Below are positions 46,545 through 60,502 of a stretch of 64,000 nt of DNA, piece after piece; the first letter of the stretch is position 1, and each line of letters opens with the position of its first letter. This stretch comes from Cherax quadricarinatus (Eukaryota > Arthropoda > Malacostraca > Decapoda > Parastacidae). The stretch covers positions 35,922,840-35,986,839 of the forward strand of contig NC_091298.1 in assembly GCF_038502225.1 (NCBI RefSeq), in the 5' to 3' direction. The position numbers were made by a program, and so were the translations under genes. The notes beneath the pieces are model-generated. The model was not told the origin of the DNA. It was given only the letters and a program-made list of their open reading frames with translations, and did no database searches.

Positions 46545-47429
46545 TTTTTTTTTTATATTTTATTTAAAACCAACAATAGACAATAGACAAAAGGAAAAAC
46601 CCTAAAGATGACAATATATGAACAAATAACTGAAAAAACGTTACATTAGATATTGAAACATTAACGAATAACATTACAATATAACAAATATGACCACTAT
46701 TACCTACATATAAAATCAGATACCGAAGCTTAAAATTGTCCTATACTAGCTACATGTGGATAAGTTAACTTTTCGCAAAAACATGCAAACCTATATTAAC
46801 TCTTCCTCAAATTAATCATCCTTGCTCTTAATTCACACTAGAATAATAAAATACAAGTATAATAAAGAGCAGTTTGAATCAAAGAACATTCCACAATTAT
46901 CATAAATTTACCCTAACCTAAGCCTAGTATTTCATCTGTATTATAAATGTCTAATCAACACGAAAATTTTACCACATACCCCTAACCATATTTGTTGGTG
47001 TACATGATACAACCTTGTATTACCATAAAGAGAAAAAAAAAAGAACAAAAAAGGAAAACCCACTCTTCACCTTTAAAATCAGACTTCAATTTACATACAT
47101 GTACATACATATAAATAAGTATATAAAGTATGTTGTCTAATTGAACACAATCACTTACAACGTCAGTTATAATATTACGTCAACTCAACCATGAATAACT
47201 TCATCCAATTCTTACAACTTCAAGGGTTCGTAAAACTCTTAAACTACATACTTCTATTGGCACCAAATCAATTGTGCTTACAAAAATACAATTGTAAATT
47301 AAACTGTAACATAAAAAGCCATTTTGACATTTACACATTGTATCAAAATCATAAATGCTCATAGAAAATATGTATTGTATATCATTGAAAATGTTCATGA
47401 GAAAAACCATTAATGGTATATACAAGAAA

Positions 47430-47610
47430 GTAAACATACATACAATACATACATATACATACATATACATATATATATACATATACATATATACATATAC
47501 ACATACATACACATACATATATACATACATACATACACACATACACATACATACACAAATACACACACACATACAACACATGCATATATATACACACATA
47601 CACATACATA
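47430..47610. repeat. TACA/TA-rich microsatellite in the element 4 3' UTR
   Basis: An irregular run of tacatacatata and acacatacat motifs creates Tyr/His/Thr or Met/Tyr/Val open frames on both strands that are not genes. Confidence 0.9.
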
Positions 47611-47767
47611 GTTATAAGTCGATAATTCCAAATATAACTGTATTGTACTTGACACACTCGGAACAAATAATGTTAAAATTGCACCCCAGACATACCTCAT
47701 ATAACATTCATCAAACAAACTCATCATGCTACCGCCCATTCTAGGAAACCAGCCCATTTCATCCCCC

Positions 47768-50700
47768 TTACCTGCCTTTCAACTCCCGTAAATCCCGTAA
47801 AGTGAAATTCCTATAACCCTCACTTAAATCCCTCTCCCATCTCCCCCCATACACCTCCTTATTTCTACACTTTGTCCTATAAAAAGTTGCTGTTAATGCA
47901 TTAATTCTTTCACACACGTTCGCTCCTCTCATAGCCCAAGACATATAAATATAATCTGTAATTATATACCCTACCGCATTCTCTACCATCTGATTCACCC
48001 CACCTATGTCTAAGCTTAAAACCCTCAACACCTGCAAACCCCCCCCCCCCTCCCACTAACCTTATTACCTTACCCAACCAAACCCTTATTAGTTCAATAC
48101 ATTCGCAAAAATACACTATATGGAAAACAGTCTCCCATCCACCACAAGCCTTGCATATCCCATCCTCCCGTATTCTCTTATGGAATAAAACCATTCCAGA
48201 CGGTAAGATCCCATGTAAAAATCTATACATTACTTCTCGTACTTTAGGTTTTAAACGTAATTTGTTCAAACGCCCCCAGATATTACGCCAATCATACATC
48301 GGATAAACACCTTCTACCACTGCTACCACTGCCTTACCTTCCACCCCATCAAGGTTTCCCAATTTAATATGTGAAGGATCGCTCATGTTTATGACGACCC
48401 GTAACATTGCCTCACCTATTATGAACTCCCTACCCACCCACCACCGTTGCATATCCTGACGTATCTTATGAAGTCCGCCTTCCCTCGCCCCCCCCTCCCG
48501 CTTATAACTACGTTTCAAATACACACTCATAATCCTCTTTTCAACAGCTATAAGACCCAGCCCTCCACGGCCAACCGGGAGTGTGACAACCGCTCTACTT
48601 AACCATTCGCTTCCAGTACCCCAAATGAATCTAAAAACACGCTTTTGTAACCTTTGAATCTCACTACGAAGTATCGGATATATTGCTGCTACATGCCAAA
48701 GTTTACTATATAATAGGACATTCGTTGTAATTACTCTTTGATGCAAAGTTAAGTGTGCAGCTCGTAAACCACTGAGGCGCTTCAGTACACCATCTACAAT
48801 ACGCACTGAATTTATTTGTTGTGCTAACTTGATATCACTTACATAAACGATCCCACATATCAGTAATTGGTCCACCTTTTTCCACCTTTCAACTACTTCA
48901 CATTCCTCATTTAACCTATCCCCAAGATCCATATACTTCGTTTTCTCCTTATTAATTGACATGCCAGAAGCCTTTTCAAAAACATTTACTAACTTTTCCA
49001 CCCGAGGCAAATCCCTGTTACCACTTACTAAAATCGTTGTGTCATCAACATATCCAACAATGCCAGCCCCCCCCACCCCTTTCGTCACCAACCCCATTTG
49101 CTGCCAATAAGACCCTAATTCCTCTATAAAAGGGATCCTGTAAACACGCAAAAAATATTTGTGAAAGGGGACAACCTTGACGTAGACCCCTGTTCATCTG
49201 AATTTGTTCTCCTAACCTTCCATTTACCTGCACCTGCAAGGATGCATCTTGATACATTAATTTGGCCCATGATATAATTTCCTCTCCAAACCCCTGCCAT
49301 CTCATAATCTTCCATAACGCTTCCCTTTCTACACTATCATATGCCGCCTCCCAATCTATAGCCAACACCCCCCCCACTCCCAATTTTACTCTTTCTTCAA
49401 TAAAACTTCTAATTAAACCATGCCCGTCATACATAGACCTTCCCGGCACCCCATATTGTCCCTTATCGATCACTTTACCCAGGACCTTTTTTATTCTGTT
49501 AGCTAAAATTCTTGCAAAAATCTTATAATCACCACACAATAACGAAATAGCACGATAGTCTTTAACTGTTAATGGCTCACCTTTAGGCACTAAAACGACC
49601 ACAGCCATCCGCTGCTGTGCCCCTAAAACCCGATCCCGCTTAAGGATATTGAATAATCTTACCAAAAATTCTTTTAAAAACGCTCCAATTTTGGAGATAA
49701 AAGTCACTGGGCAACCCATCAATTCCTGGTGCCTTACCTAATTGCGCCCCGGATAAGGCTTCCCATGTCTCGCACTCCGTTATCGGCCCTTCCAAAACGA
49801 ATCGATCATGCTCTGTCAACTCACACTGCACAAACCTTCCAATTGACTGTAATGCTATTTCACTTATTCCCACACTTTGCGTTTTCAACTTAACCCAAGC
49901 ATCAATATACCCACTCATACCCTCAGTCGTCGTCAACACCTGGTCCACTTTATACCCTTGCATACCTACCTGAACATTCAACCCCATTAACTCCATTGCC
50001 TTGCGACGTGTGTGTTGACTCCGCAACACACACGCCGACGGCCGATCTCCCCACAAAACCTCCTCAATCCCGACCTTAAGCCTTTCCCCATCAAACCTCT
50101 CATTTTGTAAATTCCGGATATTTTCCTTCAAACTTTCAATTTCAATAACAGGATAATTAGCATTAATTTGTGCATAACATTCGCGCAACTGCCCCTCTAA
50201 ATATTTTTGAAAACCGTATTGTAACTGATTATATCTCTTCCCTCGATTAATATAATATTCCTTAATACGTTTTTTAGCTATTGTTTCCCACCAATTAACC
50301 ATGGCAACATCCCCTGGTGCTTCTACCACTAAACGATCCCACATATGTCCAAAAGACAAAAGACTATCCTCTTCCTTTAATAACTTTACATTCAATTTCC
50401 AAAATGATGGACCCCTCCGAGGCACACCCTCAATATCCACATCTATTACCACTCCTCTATGATCGGAAAAAACCACATCTATCACATCCACCCTCTGCAC
50501 AGTAACCGCACAAGGCACGTACATTCGGTCCAACCTCGCCGCATAACCTCGTTTAATGAAGGTATGCTCTACCATCCCTCCCCCCCCACACACATCCTTT
50601 AACCCCACCCCGGTCAATATATCCCCCAATATACCCAAACAACACCCCGCACCTCTGGGCTCCACATCTTTACGACGTATCACGCAATTCCAATCTCCGC

Positions 50701-51091
50701 CTATTATTGCAACATTCGGTAAACCACGTAAAAAATAGACCAGCACGTCCCGAACAAATTTAGTTTTAATACTCACGTCACCCTCAGCCGGACCATATAC
50801 ACATACTAAACTAATGGGAACCCTACCCCAAGTTCCATCCACCCTAATTACCCTCCCCTCCCCCCCTTCACTACGCCTTACTATAAACGGGCTAGTTTCC
50901 TTTACCAAAATGGCAGCCCCACCTTTCAAACGTGTCGCATGTTCCATGTACACATTATAACCACTCATATCCAACTCATAACCAGGCCTAAAATTATGTT
51001 CCTGTAAGAATACCACATCCACACCAAGTCGCACCAAATACTCATTAAACCACTTAAGCTTCCTCTCAGCTCTCAACCCGTTAATATTTAT
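47768..51091 (-). pseudogene. LINE element 4 ORF2, endonuclease, RT and zinc finger
   Basis: Read on the minus strand. Endonuclease: FLQEHNFRPGYEL, GGDWNCVIRRKD and FSDHRGVVIDVDI, so the Glu, Asp/Asn and SDH catalytic motifs are all present. RT: LGKAPGIDGLPSDFY, YRAISLLCGDYKIFARILAN, YGVPGRSMYDGHGLI, AIDWEAAYDSVER, MNRGLRQGCPLSQ and GYVDDTTILV. C-terminal finger: CKACGGWETVFHIVYFC. Frame changes occur near 49690, 49100 and 48040. The last two lie in or beside C/G runs (49064-49072 and 48041-48051), so they may be slippage mutations or base-calling errors. The 5' end overlaps the ORF1 stop and has no ATG (VEFKCFTININGL). Confidence 0.88.
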
Positions 51092-51107
51092 AGTAAAACA
51101 CTTGAAT

Positions 51108-51764
51108 TCAACAAATGGGTTTTCCTTTTGTCCCCGGCATTGACTTTACCCCAGTTCGTTTTGCAACACCTCTGTCCCTCCCCCCTTTGTTGGGAATCAC
51201 CTTTGCAATCCCTTGATCCTTGGGTTCACCATTCCCTCTCTTCTGTACCTCCACCCAAGACTTTTTCCCAGGGCGTTGGGCAGGAGTTAGCACATCATCA
51301 GAATCCGATGATGCTGCAGTCCTCTTTCGTGTCCCGCCCTCCACCTGCATTTTGACATCAGAAGCACCGTCCTGATGCACCTCCACCTCTACTGCATGCA
51401 CCTTCAATCCTGTAGACTCTCTCGTCGACAAACCGTCATCTTCTGCCATACCATCATTCACAGCCTTCCCCAGAACTGAGCCTGGGTCTTCCACCTGATC
51501 TAGGACCGATTCCTCTAACAAGTCATCCAACGCCTTTACCAAAGACGCCGCCACTTCTTCACCCATATTAGGTAGTCTCTCCTCAAAAACCTTATGTATG
51601 TCCAATGACTGAGATTCTCCTTGTAGCGTTACAACTGGCGATTCAAGCTCCTTTTCTTTGTCTACCTCCTCACTCCATGACAACCGTTGTTGGGGCGGTG
51701 TAGCAAGAGACTGTTCTCGCTCATCGCCAACCTCGTCCACTGGCTGCTGTTGCTGCTGTTGCTG

Positions 51765-51810
<46 letters not shown>

Positions 51811-52415
51811 CGTTGCTGTTGTGCCGGGTACCCACTTCGTTTCTCACACTGCGCCGCGATGTGGTCATATGACCCACATAGCCGACACGTACGTTGTTGC
51901 CCCGCATACGTTACATATACTTGAGTCCTTAATTCTTTCAACACAATATATGAAGGAATAGGGTGCCGAAGAGTCATTTTAACTGTATACGCGCCTTCCA
52001 GTGCACCTGCATACGGTCCAGTTGCCCATCTCCCTGCTGTGGCTACGTGAACCGTCCCATAAGTACGCAGTTCACTGGTAATATCAAAATCAGTCGCCTC
52101 AAAAGGCACATTCCTGATTTTCACCCAGGTGTAATGTCGAGATACATCATGAAGTCTCACCGACACAGCTGTATTAACCTGTATGATGGTCTCCTGATAC
52201 TTGTCGACCACTGCCTCGTAGACTTGTGCAGACGTCATCTTAACGAAGATTCTTGTCATTCCATTTAATGCGACACCACATATCTCCTCATTTGCTATAC
52301 CATAGGTATCGCGAATGATCGCTGGTAATAATAAATCCATGTTGGATCCTGTGACAGCACCACGGATCATCTCAATGCAGACAGTGTTGATTCTTCTTCT
52401 GCTATTCAGCGCCAT
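51108..52415 (-). CDS. LINE element 4 ORF1, RRM-like and CCHC protein with polyQ
   Basis: I chose the ATG at 52415 (MALNSRRRINTVCIEMIRG) because it aligns with the starts of the other copies; the frame is open further upstream. The 435-residue protein has the RRM-like block WVKIRNVPFEATDFDITSEL and an intact knuckle CRLCGSYDHIAAQC. A polyglutamine run of more than 20 residues follows, encoded by CAG/CAA at about 51746-51825 and absent from the other copies. The acidic tail has VEVEVHQDGASDVKMQVEGG and LTPAQRPGKKSW. Expected role is RNA binding in the LINE RNP. Confidence 0.88.
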
Positions 52416-52489
52416 GTTGGAGAAAATAAAGTTTCCACCAACCAACGCTAGGGGCAGCTCAATCAGGTAAACTGCGCAAAACAAACTCC

Positions 52490-53650
52490 CTTGGTTCTTG
52501 ATTATGGTGCTCGGTGCTTCATGGTGATGCTTGGTACTTGGCAGTGATACTTGATGCTTGACAGAGATACTTTGTACTTGATGGTATTATTCGGTGCTTG
52601 ATAGTGATGGTTATCGCTTGACAGTGATATCTAGTGCTTGATTGTGATGCTTGGTACTTGATAGTGATACTTGGTACACGACAGTGATATCTGGTGTCTA
52701 ATAGTGACGCTTGGTACATTATAGTGATATTCGATGCTTGATGGTAATGCTCGGTGCATGACGCTTGGTACTTGATAGTGATACGATACTTGTTATGTAT
52801 ACATGGTGCTGCGAGTGATGATTGATACTTCATAAGGATACTTGGTTCTTAAGGAAGTTAATAAAAAACAGCAGGAACTATAGAAATTCCTTTACCTCAA
52901 TAAGTGATTCCAGTAACAGATGTCCTCTAGACAAGATAAACCTGTTCTTTTTCTGCGTACTTGTTACGAGGAGCACTATAACAGGGTGGCCCTGGGCTCT
53001 GTTCGTAACAGGACTCGTACGAGCTTGAGCTTGAACTGTGACACAAGGGAACAGGTAGCCAGCAGCCCTGGCAGCCAATCAAAACTCTCCTTCAACGGGT
53101 ACAATGAGAGGTGTATTGGTTACATCCCACCTGTGTAAAAGAACTAACAACGTAATGCAAATAACAATATAAACATTCAATTTTCCTTTTTAGATGTTAA
53201 CGAAAAACTCAGTAATATACAATTATATACATAATATTTATGACGTCCTTTTCTTAGGGCACAACGCTTGGTACTTGATGGTGACGCTTGGTACTTCAAA
53301 TGATGATTGGTGCTTGATACTAATGCTTGGCAAGTCATGGGATGATTAGTACTTGATAGTGATGTTTTGTACTTCAAGGGATGATTAGTACTTGATAGTG
53401 ATCCTTTGTACTTCAAGGGACGATTGGTAACCGATAGTGATGCTTGGTATTTCAAGGGTTGAGTGGTACTTGATGGTGATATTTGGTACTTCATGGTAAT
53501 GATTGGTGCTTCATGCGATGATTGGTATTTGATAGTGATGTTTGGTGCTTCATGGGTCGATTAGTACTTGATATCGATGCTTTGAACCTGATGGTGATGT
53601 TTTGTACTTGATAGTGATGCTTGCCACTTGACTGTGAAGCTTGATTGCTA
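52490..53650. repeat. degenerate 20-bp satellite
   Basis: Units like 'tgatgcttggtacttgatag' recur with many substitutions. The array is interrupted by element 4 on its left and by about 450 bases of other sequence (roughly 52800-53260). The stops of the unit vary, so short frames appear and end quickly. Confidence 0.85.
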
Positions 53651-54726
53651 CACTTGATTCGTTATGGTGAAGTTCAAAAAGTAATTGTTTTTTGGTATCC
53701 GACTGTGAAAGGTGGTACTACTTGGAACTTATGTACTGTACTTAGAACGTGATTGTGAAGCTTTGTGATTGATGTTGATGCTTATTTAACTGTGATGCTT
53801 GGCGTTTCACTGTGAAGCCTAATTCGTCATAATTGTAACCTTTGGTGTTTTACTGTGATCCTTCATACTTACTGGTAAAGATTAGTATTAGACAGTGAAG
53901 CTGTCAGAGTAAGCATTGTACAGCCTCTCGATATCTGAAAATTTTGTGTCGTAATCCTTGCAGGTGTTTTGTGTCTTTTTTGTTCGCAGAACATCTGAGA
54001 AACATTTTTTTCTGTTTCTGATAAGTTAAAGAAGGTGATTTTAGCGGTGCATATTGTATTTTTACAGTGATTATCATAGCGACCTCATTAATGTAATATT
54101 TCAACGTTACTTTTCTTAAATAATGTAAGCGCTGACTATATCTAAAATGACCTTCCACACTAGTAATAGGATGCCACTGATACTTGGATAACGTTCACGA
54201 CTAGCAAAATCAACTAGATTACCACTATCACTGTGCATTCAGGGTAACACAGATACAAATTGTTGCAGTCTGTGGCAGTGGAAATACCAACACAGACCAA
54301 AGCGAGAATCTGCTTCTCAGATAGTTCACTGACAGTCCCAGGTCAGCACTAGCTTCCCTTGGGAAACTATGCAATACGATAGCAACAACACATTGCAGAC
54401 TTCCGCAACTATGAAAGACCAAAGGACCAAGGAACAAATACTGTGAGTAAAGTTAAGGAAAATCTCATTACATGTCAGACTTTATGAAGCCCTAGAGGCC
54501 TGGGTGCAGTCTTGGCACTCAACAATAAGCTGCTACTACAGTGGAAGAGCACGTCTCAAGTAGCTTTATTTGGCAGTCTTTGAAAGGTACTCTTAAATCT
54601 CCTCAGCTGTGTTGTTATAACTTTCTTCACCACCACACAGTGCTGTAATATCAAAAACTCTCAATAACTATTCCTTTCTTTTTCTTCTTTTTCCTCTTTC
54701 CTTCCTTCTGTTCTTACAGTCTTCCT
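53651..54726. other. no gene recognised
   Basis: AT-rich sequence with faint traces of the 20-bp satellite up to about 53900, then nothing I can identify. Confidence 0.5.
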
Positions 54727-57279
<2,553 letters not shown>

Positions 57280-57289
57280 GTAAGACACT

Positions 57290-57362
57290 AGTGCAACTCT
57301 TGAGTATCTTTATTCTGAAAGCGTTTGGCTAGCCAGTGGCTTCTTCAGTCCAGTACTGAAAA
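57290..57362 (-). ncRNA. decayed hammerhead ribozyme remnant
   Basis: On the minus strand GGA-CUGAAGA-A-GCCA opens as in the active-looking copies at 63.3 kb. The conserved GAAA is CAAA (57324-57327) and the ACGU stem III is ACGC. Both changes hit essential positions. The outer 'aataaagat' context (57309-57315 inverted) is shared with the 375-bp units. I see no tandem copies beside it. Confidence 0.5.
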
Positions 57363-57639
57363 AAATGGTGGTAATCAGAGTGTGTATACTGTTCATACGC
57401 ATTGATATAGTCGCTGGTTATCATTGTGTTAATTCCAACAAACTCTGGTGTAGATGGCTACGTGGCAACATTATTCAAGAACTCAAATCCATTATATTTT
57501 GACCTTTCCACTCCGTAAAATTTCCAGCAGTAGTTTGCGTGCTTAGTATGCTTTATGCGGACAGGAAGCAATCTTCATACATTTTCCAGCTGTGATATTC
57601 ATCCTGCACATGAATGAAGTCGAGCAATATTCTATTTTT

Positions 57640-58240
57640 TAAATTTGTAATTATCCACCCTCTCATTTCTTTGACCTTCACAGTCTTTTTACCTTACTGT
57701 GTTCTTTACATGATATCACATTTGACATTATTTACCCACTTCCTTCACATGTTCCACGTTCTATGTGATGGTCCATTTGATTCCTTTATTTCCATATCCG
57801 AACAGCTGGAATTTGTCATCAGTGAAAAACATTTTCCATTGCCCACCGTTAGATTTTATTGCACTCGATTTGACATTTTCTCGAGTATCTATCAATGTGA
57901 CTTTCTAGCGCAGTTTGATGTCCGAAATGGAAGATGCGAAGCAGTGGCAGCTAGAGTTTTTATCTGTATATATCATGAAGGTGCTGATGAGAATTGATAA
58001 AGGTGCCTGGAAAGTGCATTTGACAACTGAACTTCTTATTATGCTAAAGGGAGATTTTGTTTTGTTTACAGCTACATTCTGTGTCCTGTCCGTTAGAAAA
58101 TTAAGTGTCCAATGTGATATTTTATCTGTTATACAGTTCATGATCGCATTTGTAAAATGCTGTTGCAATGGCCAGGTAGACTATATTCTTATTTTAGGTT
58201 TCTGTCAACCAGTGGTTGGGACAAGCATGAGATTTCTGCT
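57640..58240 (-). pseudogene. possible relic of a LINE RT
   Basis: On the minus strand the segment ISHWTLNFLTDRTQNVAVNK at about 58050-58120 resembles the WNYNFMTDRTQRVTINRVKS block of the RT remnant at 29740. It is followed by a plausible but degraded equivalent of the VPQG and SFADD region. No catalytic box survives. The call rests mainly on one block. Confidence 0.4.
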
Positions 58241-59022
58241 CTAAAATCACGTTATTTCAACAAATTTGTATTCTGCTGTCTCATTTCCTTTCAAAGTTCT
58301 TTTTTATGATGTGTGCGATAGTGTTATGGGTCTGTAGAATTTTATCACAACTCGGTTGCATATTTTAAGCAGAGGAGCTATATCTAGGATATTTAAGTCC
58401 TCTGGGATGTAAATTAGTTCTAAACTCTTTCTATAAAGAATACTCAGAGTTATTGCTAGTTGTAATTTACTCCTTGTTAGAATTAAAAAAATCGGTAAAG
58501 TAATCCGCGGTGCTGCTTGTGTGCGAATGATTTCTATTTCTTTTCCATATTCTGCGGAGTTTATGTTTATGGTAGAAATATGATTCGTAAGGGTGGAAAT
58601 GACAATGAAAAGGATAGATATATAAATCTCGTCTCGTTTCTAGGAATGCTGAACATTGTTTCATACTGGCATTAAAAATTTTGATAATTCAGTTTCAATC
58701 TTTGTGTATGAACCTTCTTTGAGTAGTCGGTCATGTATCAAAATGACGTTTATTTTAATTTTGCGAATATTTAGAATTTTTGTTTATTTATCTGAACTGC
58801 TTTGTATCCTTTGGTGCCTCTTTAGTTTGATGTAAATGTTTTAGTGTGTGTGCCCTTTATATAGGAAATATCTCGGTGCTGACACTGAAAGATGAAAGGA
58901 AGATATTACTTATACAAAACACTGGAATTATACTAAATCAACACTATACATTAATTATATGTGCAATATGATCACAGTAAACAGGTGATATCACAATATG
59001 CCAAATAACCACTGAAAAAGCA
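58241..59022. other. no gene recognised
   Basis: AT-rich sequence without supported features. Confidence 0.5.
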
Positions 59023-59106
59023 GTGAAATTACAAGCTTTTTCGTGATTTATCACATTATCAAATAACTGATAATGTGAGAAATCACGAAATCGCTTGGAA
59101 TTTCAC
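59023..59106. repeat. 84-bp imperfect inverted repeat (hairpin)
   Basis: Arms 'gtgaaattacaagc...' and '...gcttggaatttcac' pair over roughly 38 bp with few mismatches, around a central aataact loop; the inner arms are cgtgatttatcacattat and its near complement. It could be a small fold-back repeat. A microRNA-type precursor cannot be excluded but nothing supports it. Confidence 0.7.
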
Positions 59107-59289
59107 TATTTTTTCACAGTATTTGTTCTACATTTTGTAATTACATTTTTCTCCTATCATATGTTCTTCCCATTTCCATTTGTCTTCTTTCCCAGTTCAC
59201 TACAACTGGTTTATCTCTTTTCCACTAATACCCGTCATTGCAATCCTGTCCATCCCTTGTCAACCCGTCATCCAACTATACATGGGCAC

Positions 59290-59394
59290 TAGTGTCACAG
59301 CTGCATCATTCATTGGCATTGATATCACAACCGCACTATTTATGGACACTGGTATCACAACTACACCATTCATGGACATTGGTATTACAACTAC
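59290..59394 (+). repeat. 30-bp tandem repeat, about 3.5 copies
   Basis: Units like 'attcatggacattggtatca' plus 'caactacacc' repeat directly up to the start of the RT remnant at 59395. Confidence 0.75.
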
Positions 59395-60212
59395 TTCGAA
59401 TTATAGACCAATAAGCCTCACCTCCAAAGTGGGAAAATTTATGGAATCAATAATTGCCGAGGCAATTCGTAGCCATCTTGAAAGGCATAAATTGATAAAT
59501 GAACCTCAGCACGGTTTTACAAAGGGGCGTTCCTGTCTTACGAATTTACTAACTTTTTTTACTAAGGCATTTGAGAAGGTAGATCATGGTATTGAATATG
59601 ATATCGTGTGTATGGACTTCAGTAAGGCTTTCGATAGAGTTCCACATCAGAGGCTGTTGAGGAAACATAAGACACACGGAATAGGAGGAAAATTTATTTC
59701 CTGGGGGCACGCACAAGCGGTGTTCCACAGGGGTCAGTGGTGGGCCCGTTGTTGTTTACAATTTACATAAACGAGATAGATGAGGGAATAAATAGCGACA
59801 TAAGCAAATTTGCTGATGACACCAAAATAGGCCGGCCAATTCATTCTATTGAGGACATTAGTGCACTCCAGGATGATTTGAATAGACCGATGCAGTGGTC
59901 GGAGAAGTGGCAGATGCAGATTAATATTGACAAATGCAAAGTTCTAAATGTTGGACAGGACAATAACAATGCCACATAAAAATTAAATAATGTAGATCTT
60001 AATATTATTGATTGAGAAAAAGATTTAGGAGTTTTGGTTAGCAGTAATTTGAAACCAAGACAACAGTGCATAAGTGTTCGCAATAAAGCTAACAGAATCC
60101 TTGGCTTCATATCAATAAGTATAAGTAATAGAAGTCCTCAGGTTGTTCTTCAACTCTGTATATCTTTGGTTGGGCCCCTTGTTGTTCACAATTTACATAA
60201 GCGACATAGATA
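59395..60212 (+). pseudogene. CR1-like LINE RT remnant with internal back-jump
   Basis: Blocks: SNYRPISLTSKVGKFMES, PQHGFTKGRSCLTNLLTFF, IVCMDFSKAFDRVPHQRLL; a loss or frameshift around the VPQG region near 59700; then GPLLFTIYINEIDEG and SKFADDTKIGRPIHSIEDI, and the thumb (KDLGVLVSSNLKPRQQCISV). Two stops lie near 59978 and 60016. At about 60165 the sequence jumps from QL(C)ISLV back to a second copy of the 'ccccttgttgttcacaattt' segment, which normally lies about 430 bases upstream. It then meets the fold-back element at 60217. Confidence 0.85.
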
Positions 60213-60216
60213 AATA

Positions 60217-60400
60217 ACAAAAAGGCACAATACCGTGACTGGAACGATACACAAATAACCCGCACATAAAAGAGAGAAGCTTACGACGACGTTTCGGTCC
60301 GACTTGGACCATTGACAAAGTCACACTAACCAGAAGTGGAGCAGGACGGCTATATAGAGGCAGGAAGAGGTGGTGGTGGTGGTAGTAGTAGTAGTAGTAG
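60217..60400. mobile_element. fragment of the fold-back element family
   Basis: The left end 'aaaaaggcacaataccgtga' and the arm 'gacgacgtttcggtcc' match the left arm of the element at 8653. On the minus strand the arm again has GGUCC-AAGUC-GGACC, GAAA, ACGUC and outer GAC/GUC. The right part becomes GGT/AGT simple sequence and no second arm is visible. The element is cut by the hammerhead array that starts near 60409. Confidence 0.6.
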
Positions 60401-60447
60401 TACAAGAATTGTATATAATGTTGAGACACTTATGCAGCATATGGGAA

Positions 60448-60502
60448 TCTTTATTCAGGAAACGTTTCGCCACGCAGTGGCTTCATCAGTCCAATACAAA
60501 GA
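60448..60502 (-). ncRNA. type-I hammerhead ribozyme, minus arm copy 1
   Basis: Minus strand: outer helix I UCUUU/AAAGA, inner helix I GGA/UCC separated by 5-nt internal-loop strands, core CUGAUGA plus one A, helix II GCCAC-UGC-GUGGC, GAAA, palindromic stem III ACGU, U17. Predicted cleavage is between 60461 and 60460. All invariant core bases (C3, U4, G5, A6, G8, A9, G12, A13, A14) are present. Stem III cannot close in cis without a loop, so activity probably needs a dimer. Confidence 0.85.

Larger units (their letters stand above)
46545..52489 (-). mobile_element. LINE element 4 (Tx1/L1-like), full length
   Basis: Flanked by a 14-bp target duplication (46531-46544 and 52490-52503). On the minus strand it has a short 5' UTR, ORF1 (51108-52415), ORF2 (47768 to about 51091) and a 1.2-kb 3' UTR ending in an A-run. 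At 5.9 kb it is the most complete and compact copy in the window and gives the family's basic layout. Its 3' UTR lacks a long VNTR and has only a TACA/TA-rich microsatellite (47430-47610). It is inserted into a 20-bp satellite. ORF2 has a few frameshifts, so it is probably inactive unless these are sequencing errors. Confidence 0.88.
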
